Shown here: positions 53,272 to 63,159 of the stretch, piece after piece | Position numbering within the stretch: position 1 is the first letter of the stretch | How the letters are laid out: each line of letters starts with the position of its first letter | Assembly (NCBI GenBank): GCA_045542415.1 | Contig: JAZQKZ010000070.1 | Location: 62,001-126,000, forward strand | DNA from: UMGS1958 sp045542415 | GTDB lineage: Bacteria > Bacillota > Clostridia > UBA1381 | DNA: 64,000 bases | Reading direction: 5' to 3' | Made by a program: the position numbers and the translations under genes | The notes under the pieces: generated by a model | The model's database searches: none | The model's input: only the letters and a program-made list of their open reading frames with translations | What the model was told of the DNA's origin: nothing

Positions 53272-56253
53272 TCAGCCAACACTTGCAACAAGCACTCCGT
53301 CTGATTTATTGCTTATCTTATCATATCCTCGCTCAAATTCTATCCATCGCCCACAACTAAAATAGTATTTCACATCATTTTTATAACTGCCGCTTACTGA
53401 CACTTCACCGCTTTCTCCTATCAAGAGGGTACTGTCTGCTTCTGTATCAAATACAGCCAGTTCAATTCTTCCGTTGCGGTATCCCTCACGATATACCGCA
53501 AAGCTGTTGCCGCCCTCAGGAATATCCGGAAGATCCAAATATCCTGCATCCACAGCAGTGTTGAAAACTCTGAGCATTGTTATAATTGATTGTTCCACCG
53601 TATAGCTACCTTTGGGTGCAAAAGTGTTATCTCCCACACCGTTCATTATATTATATCTTGCGGTAATATCAACCGCTGACCTCGCCCATTCCTGTATTGT
53701 ATCGGCATCCTGATACTCCGTTTCGGATGTTTCTTCCAGATTATATAGCTTAAGCATTCTTGATATGATTACCGCCGCCTCTTCACGCGTAATTTCCCCC
53801 TGCGCACGGAAGTTGCCGTCCTCATATCCTGTTATTATTCCCAAATCAGCAAGTACACGAACATTATAACTATCTGTGTCGCTGAATTGTGATTTTGCCT
53901 TATCCGGTATTCTTGTGTAGCCGAGATGTTTTATTACGTTTATTGCTGTGTCGCAGAACTCACCTCTGGTGATTGCCCTTGATGACATAATAGTATCAAA
54001 TTCATACGGAATAAGACCATACTCAGAAGATAATCTGATTCCCTCCTGTGCCCATGACGATACACCACCGCGAATATATGCACCGTCTGCACTTTCTTCG
54101 CCTCTGTCAATTACATATACCATTCTCCAGAGCTGCTTACATGCAAACTCCTTTTCATCAGCATTTTCTATAACATAGTATTTACCGTTAAATTCTATGC
54201 CGTTTTCTATCGAAAAACCGTCAATACAAAGTCCCTTATTTTCAGGCTTTTCCGATATTTTCCTTAGCTTCATATCCTTTACAAGATTATAAAAGCGGTT
54301 ATAAATTTCAGCACCAACTTTAACCTCAAGCGGCGAATCCGATGCAATATGGTTTATTACAGTCTTACTGTCAAGCACTTCACCTAAATATACATCATCT
54401 TCAGTCTCCACACATTCAGGCAGCTCACCCACTCCGATTGCTGTCCATGCCATTCCGTCTGTACTTGTAAAGTTTCCGTGACGTGCTGTCTGGATATATA
54501 CTTTATCGTCACTTACACTTGAACCTATCGGCAATGAATTAAAGGTATGATATGTTTCAACCTTCATCTCTGAATTAAGAATATACACATGATTACACAA
54601 CCACCAGCCGGGATAGTAATAGTTATATTTCCCGTCCCATGCACACCATCTCACTGCATACTTATCTCCGAATCTTACCATCTCATATGCATCAAGATTT
54701 CCGTCAAAGTATGCCAGCGTTTCCTGCGGCAATACATTTTTATATTCCGATAAGTGCTTTCCGTTTATCGCCGGGAAATATTCTCTCTCAGATGTCTTTT
54801 CGATAAGCTTTTTTGCATCAAGCTTCTGTGCTTTGTCACGAATAATAAATGCGTTTTTTGTACCTCCGTTATAGTTTACGGGCAGAATTACATTCACCGA
54901 AAACTCGGTAGTTTCACCCGGCGGCAGCTCTACCACAGACATAACATCCTGCTGTGCAGTCGAATAAAACTTCTTTACAAAAGCATACTCGGCTTCTTCA
55001 CCATTCTCATTGGTATAAACAATGATTCTTGAATTAGTTGTCGGTGCATAGGTGAAATATCTTGTCTTATCACCGTCATTTGTAATTGACAGTTCATATG
55101 TATAGGTCACACCATAGTTACCGAGATTCGTTGCAAAGCCGATTGAATCCTGTGAGGCATCAATTTCAAAGTTAGGAGTATATGTATCAGGTGACTGAGT
55201 TTTATATACTGCCTCATACTGATGCGTATCCGCATGAAAAACATCAAAGTGCCATACATTGTCTTTTTCATCCTCTTTTACATCCTTACCGTAGTAGTCA
55301 AGCTTGCTGTTATCCTCATATTCTATCTCAATCATTCCGGTCACATCAGCCTGAGCCTTCGCCCAGGGATCATCTAAAGGATTAAGATTTATAAACCATT
55401 CATTAAGTGTAATTCCGTCAGGTGCGTACGGATTTACCATGCTTACCGGAAGATATGTTCCGTCTTCATCGCTGTCATCTATGGTATATTCAAGCTCTGC
55501 CTTTACCTGCGGAAGCGTATCGGCTATGCCCTTTATACATCTGTCATGCCGCTTTATTCCGTACTGTGCATCCTCACGGAATGTTGTACGGTCTCCTACA
55601 ACATCCCCCGACTCAAATGCACATACATTTACATCCATAGAACCCGATTTTATTTCAAGTATTGCCTGAAGATGCACCGGCTGCATATAGTGAGTTTTAT
55701 TGTAGTTCGGAATATACTCGCTCATCCAAATTCTTTTATCCGTTTCAATCTTATGTACGGTATTTTCTTCGCACGGATAATAATCCTCACCGTCAATACT
55801 TACGATTGTTTTTTGCATGGTTTTTGCACAGGTATTTAACATTCCCCAGTCCTGCTCATATCGAACCCAACTGTTATTTGCATACCATGATGTAATCTCT
55901 GTAGTTTCAAATCCGATATTACTCAAAGTAAACTCACAGCCATTTTTACCCGGATTAAGCTCCACATCAAGCTCCATTGCCTTTGCAACCTCTGCACCGC
56001 CTATGTAATTGAAATGCGAAATGTATATATAATATTTTCCCGGTCCCAAATTTTCGTTATTCATTACATACCTCGGCTTATTGCTGTTTACCAGGGTATT
56101 TCCGTCAATTGCTTCGGGATTGTTACAGTATATGTACTGTCCGCCGCCTACTGCTTCAAATTCAAGCGGCTGTGCTTCAACTTCCGCAAACACCGAAGCA
56201 CCTGCCGATACTGCCGCAGCGGTAATCAGCAATGTTGTAATCAGTTTTTTCAT
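53272..56253 (-). CDS. Exported SLH-domain surface protein
   Basis: A 993-residue protein, signal peptide MKKLITTLLITAAAVSAGASVFA. Residues 25-760 have no family I recognise: beta-rich, with a sugar-binding-like start (LEFEAVGGGQYIYCNNPEAID) and a Glu/Asp-rich middle. Residues ~770-950 contain three S-layer homology repeats (SSWAQEGIRLSSEYGLIPY, NVRVLADLGIITGYEDGNF, WARSAVDITARYNIMNGVGD) that hold proteins on pyruvylated cell-wall polymer. A ~50-residue C-terminal tail follows. Start at 56253, 7 bp from GGGAGA (another ATG is at 56259). It is 19 bp after the LRR gene and co-transcribed with it. Confidence 0.88.
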   Translation of the reverse strand: MKKLITTLLITAAAVSAGASVFAEVEAQPLEFEAVGGGQYIYCNNPEAIDGNTLVNSNKPRYVMNNENLGPGKYYIYISHFNYIGGAEVAKAMELDVELNPGKNGCEFTLSNIGFETTEITSWYANNSWVRYEQDWGMLNTCAKTMQKTIVSIDGEDYYPCEENTVHKIETDKRIWMSEYIPNYNKTHYMQPVHLQAILEIKSGSMDVNVCAFESGDVVGDRTTFREDAQYGIKRHDRCIKGIADTLPQVKAELEYTIDDSDEDGTYLPVSMVNPYAPDGITLNEWFINLNPLDDPWAKAQADVTGMIEIEYEDNSKLDYYGKDVKEDEKDNVWHFDVFHADTHQYEAVYKTQSPDTYTPNFEIDASQDSIGFATNLGNYGVTYTYELSITNDGDKTRYFTYAPTTNSRIIVYTNENGEEAEYAFVKKFYSTAQQDVMSVVELPPGETTEFSVNVILPVNYNGGTKNAFIIRDKAQKLDAKKLIEKTSEREYFPAINGKHLSEYKNVLPQETLAYFDGNLDAYEMVRFGDKYAVRWCAWDGKYNYYYPGWWLCNHVYILNSEMKVETYHTFNSLPIGSSVSDDKVYIQTARHGNFTSTDGMAWTAIGVGELPECVETEDDVYLGEVLDSKTVINHIASDSPLEVKVGAEIYNRFYNLVKDMKLRKISEKPENKGLCIDGFSIENGIEFNGKYYVIENADEKEFACKQLWRMVYVIDRGEESADGAYIRGGVSSWAQEGIRLSSEYGLIPYEFDTIMSSRAITRGEFCDTAINVIKHLGYTRIPDKAKSQFSDTDSYNVRVLADLGIITGYEDGNFRAQGEITREEAAVIISRMLKLYNLEETSETEYQDADTIQEWARSAVDITARYNIMNGVGDNTFAPKGSYTVEQSIITMLRVFNTAVDAGYLDLPDIPEGGNSFAVYREGYRNGRIELAVFDTEADSTLLIGESGEVSVSGSYKNDVKYYFSCGRWIEFERGYDKISNKSDGVLVASVG

Positions 56254-56272
56254 TTTCATTCTCCCTTTATCC

Positions 56273-58957
56273 TTATAATATTTCATTTAAGATTTCTTTT
56301 ACCTCCGATTTTGTAAGAACATAGTTAATATCAAAGACTGTTTTCCCGCCAATCTCTTCACCATTGATAACTCCTGCTCTGTAAAGTCTTGTTATATAGC
56401 TTCTTACAAAAATCGGAATATTGGTATAGTCTATTGTTTCATCCGTTTCAGTCTGTATATTTTTCTTTGCTGCATCCTCGTCCTCACTTCCATATGCCGA
56501 GCGTCCTGCAATCGTCGAAAACATATACAACGTGAGTCCGGAATCAGGATACAGCAGACCGTCATAGTCCTCTATTTCTATGTATCCCTCCTTTACACAT
56601 GCGTCTGTATATACACTTTTTGCATCGACAAAATACTCAGAACCCTCAACCGCCTCCAGACCTTTTCGGCTGCCGATTTCATCTATCAGATAATCTACCG
56701 TTGCTATATCCTCCGAAGCAAGCATACGCAGCTCTCTGTCTGACGGTCGCCATGTTGCACTGATGTCAGGAATATATCTTCCCATATCCTCCGCAACAAC
56801 AGCCATATATCCGTTTATGTTATATCCGGTAAGCTCAACTCCGTTCACATACACCTTTATATCCGTATATAAAACATCCTTGCTCGTAAGTTCAACTGCT
56901 ATGCTGTCTGTACTCTGTTTTTTAGAGTTAAAGCTTGCATATGCTGTTTTTGTGCTTTCATCAAAGCTAACATCGAAACCTTTGCTTTCAAGGTCGCGTA
57001 TCAGAATCACCGTTTCTCCGTCTATTGCATATGCATTTATCGGTATAGAATTTATTGTCGTAACAATATCCGTCTCAATTACCTCTGAATATTTTTCGCC
57101 TATTCTTGTACCCGAGGTAAGTACAATCTTAGCACCGCTGCTTGCCGCCGCAAAGTATGCCGCTGAATTTTTAGGTGTATGAACCGTCACATCAGCACCG
57201 CCAAACGCATTTAAGCTTATATTTTTTACTGACGCACCTACATATATGTTTATCGGTCCATTAGCACCCAATAATATACGTTCACTGATAGTCTCTGTAT
57301 TATCAGGAATAAACAGCTCACTTATCTGCGTGTCGTAAAACGCAAAGCTTCCGATTTTTTCAAGCGACTGCGGCAACGATATTTCTTTAAGACTTGTGCA
57401 GCCGTAAAATGCTGAACTTCCTATCTTTTTCAGTCCGTCAGGCAAAATAACAGTATTAAGCTTTGAACATTCATAAAATGTTGCGCCTGCAATTTCCGTA
57501 ACACTCTCTCCGAAAGTCACCTTTTCCAGACTGCTGCATCCATAGAACATATCATTTACCGTTCCGTTTTCGCTTTCTATATGAGCCTCGGTTATATTTG
57601 TTTTACCAAATGCATAGCGACCGACCGTTTCCACAGATGCAGGTACTTCTATCCGACCTGTAAGCCCCGAAGAATAAAAAGCGCTTCTTCCTATTTTTTT
57701 CACACTGTCAGGAATATTTACTGTCGTCAGATTTTTACAGTCTGAAAATGCATAGTCACCTATACTTCTTACTCCGTCATGAATTTCCACACTGATTAAA
57801 TCACTGTATTCAGAGCCTTCTATATCCAGCCCCCCTGCTATATGCTCTGCTTCTTCAGGAACTATCAACCTTCCATATTCATCAAGGTCAGCTTTCATCA
57901 GTATTTTATTTATCACTAACGGATACGGAGCTTCTTCAAACCACTTTGCTTTTTTAAAAGCATCCCCGTAAATAGTATGTACACCTGCCGGTATATTTAT
58001 CTGCTCCAGGCTGCTGCACTCATCAAATGCCAGAGTGCATATTTCTTCTAAGGATTCGGGCAATTTCACACTTTTAAGGTTTCTGCACTCGCAAAATACT
58101 CTGTACGGCAGTTTCTTTATTCCCTCCGGAACTATCAGAGATTCTAAAGAACAGTTTGAAAACGCAAACTCAGCAAAGCCATTTATATCCTCAGGCACAA
58201 CATATTCTTTCAAGCCCTTTGTTTCAGGACCCAAAAAATCAACAAGCACCTTTCCTGCATACAGCGGTCTTGGTGATTTATCGTACCATACAGTCTGAAT
58301 AAATGAATCATATGCAATTTCTTCAAGTGAATCAGGAAAATTCATTTCATTAAGATTCCAGCATTTATAAAATGCCTCGCCGCCAATCGACTTCAATCCC
58401 TGCGGAAAATCAACTTTTCTGAGCTTGGTACAGCCGTAAAATGTATCTTCTTTTATTTCAATAAGATTCTGCGGCAGCTTCACTTCAGTTATCGGAATTC
58501 CGGAAAATGCCGATTCTCCTATTTCAGCTATGCTGTCCGGCAAAACCAGCTTCCCCTCAAAATCACATCCCCTAAAAGCCGAGTCGCCTATTTCCTCAAC
58601 ACCGTACGGTAAAACAAGCTCTTTAATAAGCAATCCACCCATAAATGCGTTGTCATTTATTATTTTCAGGCTTTGCGGAAAAACAATTTTCTCTATCTCG
58701 CAAAACTCAAAGGCTTCTTTGCCGATCTCAGTTATGCCGTCCTCAATGACAACAGATTTGATATAATCTTTATCATATATCCCGTACATAGCAATACATT
58801 CATATACGTCACTGCTTGTCACTGTTCCGCTGCCATTTATATAAAGCTCGCCTGTTTCGGTATTGAATGACATGTTTACTCCGTTTTCCTGTGCATATGC
58901 CGGAATCTGTACGGCTAACATCAGCACCGCTAAAAACAACGATATTATCCTTTTCAT
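56273..58957 (-). CDS. BspA-type leucine-rich-repeat protein (copy A)
   Basis: An 894-residue exported protein, signal peptide MKRIISLFLAVLMLAVQIPAYA. Residues ~40-620 are about two dozen LRR_5 (BspA/Treponema-type) repeats of the pattern IxxIGxxAFxxCxxLxxVxLPxSL. Residues ~640-760 form a CuAO-N-like module (YAIDGETVILIRDLESKGFD; ITSKDVLYTDIKVYVNG). The last ~120 residues (TDETIDYTNIPIFVRSYITR) resemble a degenerate SLH-like segment ending in LTKSEVKEILNEIL. Such proteins bind host or matrix ligands in other bacteria; here function is unknown. Shares a 57-bp upstream element with copy B. First gene of the LRR-SLH unit. Confidence 0.9.
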   Translation of the reverse strand: MKRIISLFLAVLMLAVQIPAYAQENGVNMSFNTETGELYINGSGTVTSSDVYECIAMYGIYDKDYIKSVVIEDGITEIGKEAFEFCEIEKIVFPQSLKIINDNAFMGGLLIKELVLPYGVEEIGDSAFRGCDFEGKLVLPDSIAEIGESAFSGIPITEVKLPQNLIEIKEDTFYGCTKLRKVDFPQGLKSIGGEAFYKCWNLNEMNFPDSLEEIAYDSFIQTVWYDKSPRPLYAGKVLVDFLGPETKGLKEYVVPEDINGFAEFAFSNCSLESLIVPEGIKKLPYRVFCECRNLKSVKLPESLEEICTLAFDECSSLEQINIPAGVHTIYGDAFKKAKWFEEAPYPLVINKILMKADLDEYGRLIVPEEAEHIAGGLDIEGSEYSDLISVEIHDGVRSIGDYAFSDCKNLTTVNIPDSVKKIGRSAFYSSGLTGRIEVPASVETVGRYAFGKTNITEAHIESENGTVNDMFYGCSSLEKVTFGESVTEIAGATFYECSKLNTVILPDGLKKIGSSAFYGCTSLKEISLPQSLEKIGSFAFYDTQISELFIPDNTETISERILLGANGPINIYVGASVKNISLNAFGGADVTVHTPKNSAAYFAAASSGAKIVLTSGTRIGEKYSEVIETDIVTTINSIPINAYAIDGETVILIRDLESKGFDVSFDESTKTAYASFNSKKQSTDSIAVELTSKDVLYTDIKVYVNGVELTGYNINGYMAVVAEDMGRYIPDISATWRPSDRELRMLASEDIATVDYLIDEIGSRKGLEAVEGSEYFVDAKSVYTDACVKEGYIEIEDYDGLLYPDSGLTLYMFSTIAGRSAYGSEDEDAAKKNIQTETDETIDYTNIPIFVRSYITRLYRAGVINGEEIGGKTVFDINYVLTKSEVKEILNEIL

Positions 58958-58993
58958 AACTGTTTTCTCCTCATCGTTTTGTTTTATAACTTT

Positions 58994-59021
58994 ATAATAG
59001 CACATAATTTAAAAAAATCAA
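58994..59021 (-). promoter_or_regulatory. Promoter of LRR copy A
   Basis: Minus strand TTGATT (59016-59021), 16 bp, TATTAT (58994-58999). The weak -35 and the repeats upstream suggest it needs an activator. Confidence 0.65.
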
Positions 59022-59067
59022 CATTTTAAGCATGAAATGCCAACAAAAGAGCATGAACTTCCATTTT
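59011..59067 (-). repeat. 57-bp shared upstream element, copy A, with direct repeats
   Basis: Identical over 57 bp to 61659-61715, ending in the -35 region of each LRR gene. It contains TTCATGCT twice (minus strand; plus-strand AGCATGAA at 59029-59036 and 59050-59057), exactly 21 bp apart and 8 bp upstream of the -35. LytTR regulators bind direct repeats with this spacing. Confidence 0.8.
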
Positions 59068-59086
59068 TTAGTAAAACAGACCGCTT

Positions 59087-61618
59087 TTACTCTATGTATA
59101 GCTTGAGTGTACGCTCTTCATTAACCCATTCATAGCTCATTCCCGGAACATAACGTCCAAGGTCCTCTGCAACTATTGCCATATATCCGTTTGTGTTATA
59201 TCCTTTAACTTCAATTCCGTTGACCTTTACTTTTATATCGGTATATAAAAGCTTATTATTACTAAGCGTAATACTTTCTTCCGAAATCAATTGCTTCTTA
59301 GAATTAAAGTCGGCATATGCAGTTTTTGTACTTTCATCAAAACGAACATCAAAGCCTGTATTTTCAAGATCTCTTAGCAGTATAATCGTCTCTCCGTATA
59401 TTGCATACGAGTTAACCCTTGTGCCGTTTATTGTGGTTATTATATCTGTAGGTACAATCTCATCATAGACCTCACCTATTGCCATAGTGCCTGTAATAAC
59501 AGTCGTTGCTCCGCAATCTGTTGCCATTCTGTATGCTCTTGAATTTCTCGGTGCATGCACTACTATATCGTTACCCATAAAAGCAAACGGCTCCATTGCA
59601 GTATTTTCTGATACATATATATCAACCTTGTTATCAATGTTGTCACATATATATCCTCCTATTTTTCTGACATTATCGGGGATTACAAGCTCGTGTAATG
59701 TAGTAGCCTCAAATACCGAATCACCAAGCTCCTCCAATGTTTTGGGAAGCGTGATATCACTTAAAGTACTGCACTCATAAAATGCCTGATTATCAATGTA
59801 TCTCAACCCCTCCGAAAAATTAACCCTCCTTAGATTATGCGAATATGCAAATGCACCTGTTCCTATTGTATGTACCGTATCAGGAATTGTAATTTCGCTT
59901 ATTCCAATACAGTTTCCAAATGCAAGCATACCTATTTCCATCAGTCCGGCAGGAAGTTTAATTGCACTTATAGATGTGCAGCCGTTAAATGCTTTGTCTT
60001 TTATAGTTGTTATTCCCTGCGGAATTTCAATCTCTTTCAGCGCCATACAAAGCTCAAACATCGATTCCGGAATTTCTGATACACAGTTGCCGATTTCTAC
60101 TTCTTCAAGTGACGTACACTCTTTTAACACAGAAATTCCGACACATCCGTTAAGCTGCGCTGTCTTAAGAAATATACACTCTGCAAATGCATAGTCACCC
60201 ACCGTACATGTATCAGCCGTCGCCTTAATATTAACACCCGATATATCTGTATTTCTGAATGCTTTTTTGCCTATTTTTTCAATCGTTTCCGGAATAACAA
60301 CTTCGCCCTGTATGGATGATTCTTCAAATGCGTTATCCTCTATCTCAACAAGCTTATCCGGAATATTTATTTCTGTAAGATTAAAGCATTTGCTGAATGC
60401 ACAGTAGCCAATATTTTTCACAGTGTCAGGCATACTTACTGCCCTGACCTCCTGATTTTCATATAGAAGACGCGGCATAATCCTGACTGTCCCCTCAGGA
60501 ACCATCACTTTTCCGTCCTTATCAGGAATTACCTTTATCAGATTTCCGTTAATAAGCGTCGTTCGTGTTAAATTATTATACCATGCTGTATCAGCAAATG
60601 CATATCCTATAATTTCTGCACTTTCGGGAATATTTATTTCAGCGAGTGACCCACAGCCGTTAAATGCACTGTCGCATATGATTTTCACTCCGTCAGGAAT
60701 ATCAATTCGTTTAAGACTTGTGCAGCCATAAAACATTTTATTTGAAATCTCTGTAATATTTTTACTCAACTTTATTTCCTTAAGGTTAGTGCATCCGCTA
60801 AAAGCACCGACACCAAGATTTTCTCCGCAGCCGATATAGGTTACACTATCAGGTATTGTCAGCTTTTTCAGCTTTTTATTTCCCTGAAATGCATTTGCGC
60901 TTATTGACAGAGTTCCGTCTTTTACAACTGCCGTTTCTGCTTCCGATCCGTTTGATTTATCATTGTAATATTTAACAAGTGCCTTGCCTATATAAAGCGG
61001 TTTGGGCTGATTATTTATCCAGGGAGTTCCTCTGAAAGCATTAAACCCTACCCTTTCAACAGTTTCACAGGCATATAATACTTCAAGACTTCTGCAATCA
61101 CTGAACGCATTCGTGCCTATTTCTATCAGACCGTCATTTAAAATAACCTCCTCAAGCTTATCATTCGCACAAAATGCACCTGTTCCGATTCTCTTCACTT
61201 TATCGGGAATACGCATAAACTCGAGATTACACCATCCGAATGCATAATCATCAATTTCTTCTACACTGTCTGGTAATTCTATATTTTTAAAACTTTTACA
61301 ATGCTCAAATACCCGTTTTCCAATTCTTTTTATCGGTGCCTTAACCGTAATTTTACTGACAGTTCTGTAGCTCCTGAATGCACCGTCAGCAATTTCTTCT
61401 ATATCGCCCTCTATAATAACGGACGCAAGCCCTCTTAATCCGGTATCAAGCTCTTTGAGCGCATTTTCTATAACCTCGGCCGTTACACTTCCGTAACCGC
61501 TCAAACGCAATTCTCCTGTTACTCCATCAAATTCCGAATGGATTCCGTACCGTGCATATGCCGGAAAAGATATAATCATCATAGCTAATGCAATTAATAA
61601 TGCCATAACTCTTTTCAT
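59087..61618 (-). CDS. BspA-type leucine-rich-repeat protein (copy B)
   Basis: An 843-residue exported paralogue of copy A, signal peptide MKRVMALLIALAMMIISFPAYA. It has LRR_5 repeats (~45-690; for example ITEISNKMFYGCTSLKRIDIP) and a C-terminal CuAO-N-like module (TINGTRVNSYAIYGETIILL; YADFNSKKQ is shared almost word for word with copy A). It lacks the extra C-terminal region of copy A. No terminator is visible before copy A's element, so some read-through into the LRR-SLH unit is possible. Surface adhesin or polysaccharide-binding role is plausible but not shown. Confidence 0.9.
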   Translation of the reverse strand: MKRVMALLIALAMMIISFPAYARYGIHSEFDGVTGELRLSGYGSVTAEVIENALKELDTGLRGLASVIIEGDIEEIADGAFRSYRTVSKITVKAPIKRIGKRVFEHCKSFKNIELPDSVEEIDDYAFGWCNLEFMRIPDKVKRIGTGAFCANDKLEEVILNDGLIEIGTNAFSDCRSLEVLYACETVERVGFNAFRGTPWINNQPKPLYIGKALVKYYNDKSNGSEAETAVVKDGTLSISANAFQGNKKLKKLTIPDSVTYIGCGENLGVGAFSGCTNLKEIKLSKNITEISNKMFYGCTSLKRIDIPDGVKIICDSAFNGCGSLAEINIPESAEIIGYAFADTAWYNNLTRTTLINGNLIKVIPDKDGKVMVPEGTVRIMPRLLYENQEVRAVSMPDTVKNIGYCAFSKCFNLTEINIPDKLVEIEDNAFEESSIQGEVVIPETIEKIGKKAFRNTDISGVNIKATADTCTVGDYAFAECIFLKTAQLNGCVGISVLKECTSLEEVEIGNCVSEIPESMFELCMALKEIEIPQGITTIKDKAFNGCTSISAIKLPAGLMEIGMLAFGNCIGISEITIPDTVHTIGTGAFAYSHNLRRVNFSEGLRYIDNQAFYECSTLSDITLPKTLEELGDSVFEATTLHELVIPDNVRKIGGYICDNIDNKVDIYVSENTAMEPFAFMGNDIVVHAPRNSRAYRMATDCGATTVITGTMAIGEVYDEIVPTDIITTINGTRVNSYAIYGETIILLRDLENTGFDVRFDESTKTAYADFNSKKQLISEESITLSNNKLLYTDIKVKVNGIEVKGYNTNGYMAIVAEDLGRYVPGMSYEWVNEERTLKLYIE

Positions 61619-61641
61619 TTCATCTGCCTCCTTTTGATTTA

Positions 61642-61669
61642 ATCATAGCATGCCTAATAAAAAAATCAA
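61642..61669 (-). promoter_or_regulatory. Promoter of LRR copy B
   Basis: Minus strand TTGATT (61664-61669), 16 bp, TATGAT (61642-61647); same layout as copy A. Confidence 0.65.
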
Positions 61670-61715
61670 CATTTTAAGCATGAAATGCCAACAAAAGAGC
61701 ATGAACTTCCATTTT
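61659..61715 (-). repeat. 57-bp shared upstream element, copy B
   Basis: Second identical copy of the 57-bp element with both TTCATGCT direct repeats. DNA outside the element, including the -10 and the 5' leader, differs from copy A, so the sharing is confined to the control region. Confidence 0.8.
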
Positions 61716-61728
61716 ACAATATATAAAA

Positions 61729-61756
61729 GCGTGCATCACTTTAATGTGATACACGC
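61729..61756 (-). terminator. Terminator of the mannosyltransferase gene
   Basis: GCGTG(c)ATCAC / GTGAT(a)CACGC followed on the minus strand by TTTTATAT; 7 bp after the stop codon. Confidence 0.78.
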
Positions 61757-61762
61757 TCATTT

Positions 61763-63040
61763 TTACATTATCTGATGTCCCGCAAGATACATCGTACTGT
61801 ATATTCCATGCAACACGGCAAATATTGCAACAGTTCCGAATTTCAGATATTCCTTATTTTCCGTAAGCTCCGCTAAGATTATATATAACGGAATTGCAAG
61901 TGCTGCATATCTCGCCCCACTCATTGACCAGGTTATTCCGGTATTAAGAATAAAATATGCCGCAAAGTACAGAGTATATGCACTCTTATGTCTTCTGCAT
62001 CCTGCAAGCATTATAATTGCCGAAAACAAATAGGATATCATCTGCGGTGCAAAAAGATCCATTTTACTTATGAGACTTCTGGTTTCGCTCGTAAACTCAT
62101 TCCACATATTCGAAATACCCTTACCGAAATAACATGAGGTATGAAGCCAGAATTTTTGCTGATATTCCATAAAACTGAAGCAACTGCCTGTATAATAATA
62201 GTTTATCAGAAGATACATTATAACTCCGCACGGTATAATAATTACCCATGTACCTTGCTTTATACAGCTTATAAACCATTTCCTATACCGCTTTTCTATG
62301 AAATATTGTGCGTTGCTTTCTGCAAGCTCCATAATATAAGGTATTATAATAAGCACTCCTGCAATTCTTGACATTGCCGCCAAAAAGCCTGCCACCGCCG
62401 CCAATATCCATCTTTTCTTTTTTATAAAATACCACGACAAAACCGTTGTAAGTAAAAACACGCTTTCGCTCATCATTGCACCAAGAAAAAACGAAAACGG
62501 TGCTATTGAAATATATATACATGTCAGCTTTGCAATTTTCTTCCCATAGTCATGCGCTACCATAGCATATAAAAAAGGCATTGCCGCACTGTATGCAAAG
62601 GTTGATACAACAAGACACGCAGCCTTTGTATTTGGTATAAGCACGCAAAATGCACGCACAAGCCAGGGATAGAGTGGAAAAAACGCACAGTTAAGCGGTT
62701 CACCGTCCTCAAGCATGCCGTCATAGCCTGATTCTGCTATAGATATATATCTTGGTGCATCCCATCTGTTCCATGCATTAAAGAAAAAATCCCATGAAAT
62801 ATTTCCCGGACGCTGCATGAGAATAGATGAGCCCAGACCTATTACATACATAACCACTCTAAACATCATTGCAAGCAGAACTATCATAAGCATTTCTTCT
62901 GCCCTCACGGCTTCACCGCATCTTTCAGTAATAGTATTAATTTTATTTCCCGGATTTATCCCAAGCACGGGAAGAAATTTTAAAATTGCTACTCCTATTA
63001 CGCCCCAGATCAATGTACTGAATAAAATATTAATCAACAT
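61763..63040 (-). CDS. PIG-V-like mannosyltransferase
   Basis: A 425-residue polytopic membrane protein. WNRWDAPRYISIAESGYDGM, then NCAFFPLYPWLVRAF and FFLGAMMSESVFLLTTVLSWYF match the GT-C family related to eukaryotic GPI mannosyltransferase 2 (PIG-V, GT76); the WD pair is the putative metal/donor site. Bacterial members probably glycosylate lipid-linked or surface polymers from polyprenyl-phosphate sugars. Alone, with own terminator. Acceptor unknown. Confidence 0.85.
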   Translation of the reverse strand: MLINILFSTLIWGVIGVAILKFLPVLGINPGNKINTITERCGEAVRAEEMLMIVLLAMMFRVVMYVIGLGSSILMQRPGNISWDFFFNAWNRWDAPRYISIAESGYDGMLEDGEPLNCAFFPLYPWLVRAFCVLIPNTKAACLVVSTFAYSAAMPFLYAMVAHDYGKKIAKLTCIYISIAPFSFFLGAMMSESVFLLTTVLSWYFIKKKRWILAAVAGFLAAMSRIAGVLIIIPYIMELAESNAQYFIEKRYRKWFISCIKQGTWVIIIPCGVIMYLLINYYYTGSCFSFMEYQQKFWLHTSCYFGKGISNMWNEFTSETRSLISKMDLFAPQMISYLFSAIIMLAGCRRHKSAYTLYFAAYFILNTGITWSMSGARYAALAIPLYIILAELTENKEYLKFGTVAIFAVLHGIYSTMYLAGHQIM

Positions 63041-63121
63041 AGATTTCCCTCCCCATATAATCTATATGTTAATTTTACCACATGCATCTTATTTAGTCAA
63101 GTATTAGACGTAAATAAGTAA

Positions 63122-63156
63122 ATACGCATCGGCTGACAGCTTCAACCGATGCGTAT
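63122..63156 (-). terminator. Terminator of ligA
   Basis: ATACGCATCGG (63122-63132) / CCGATGCGTAT (63146-63156) followed on the minus strand by TTACTTATTT; 3 bp beyond the stop codon. Confidence 0.7.
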
Positions 63157-63159
63157 GCT

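Noticed and set aside
59087..61618. Tandem LRR repeats as a DNA-level satellite
   Set aside because: The repeats are protein-level LRR_5 units with varied codons. The only long identical DNA is the 57-bp promoter element.
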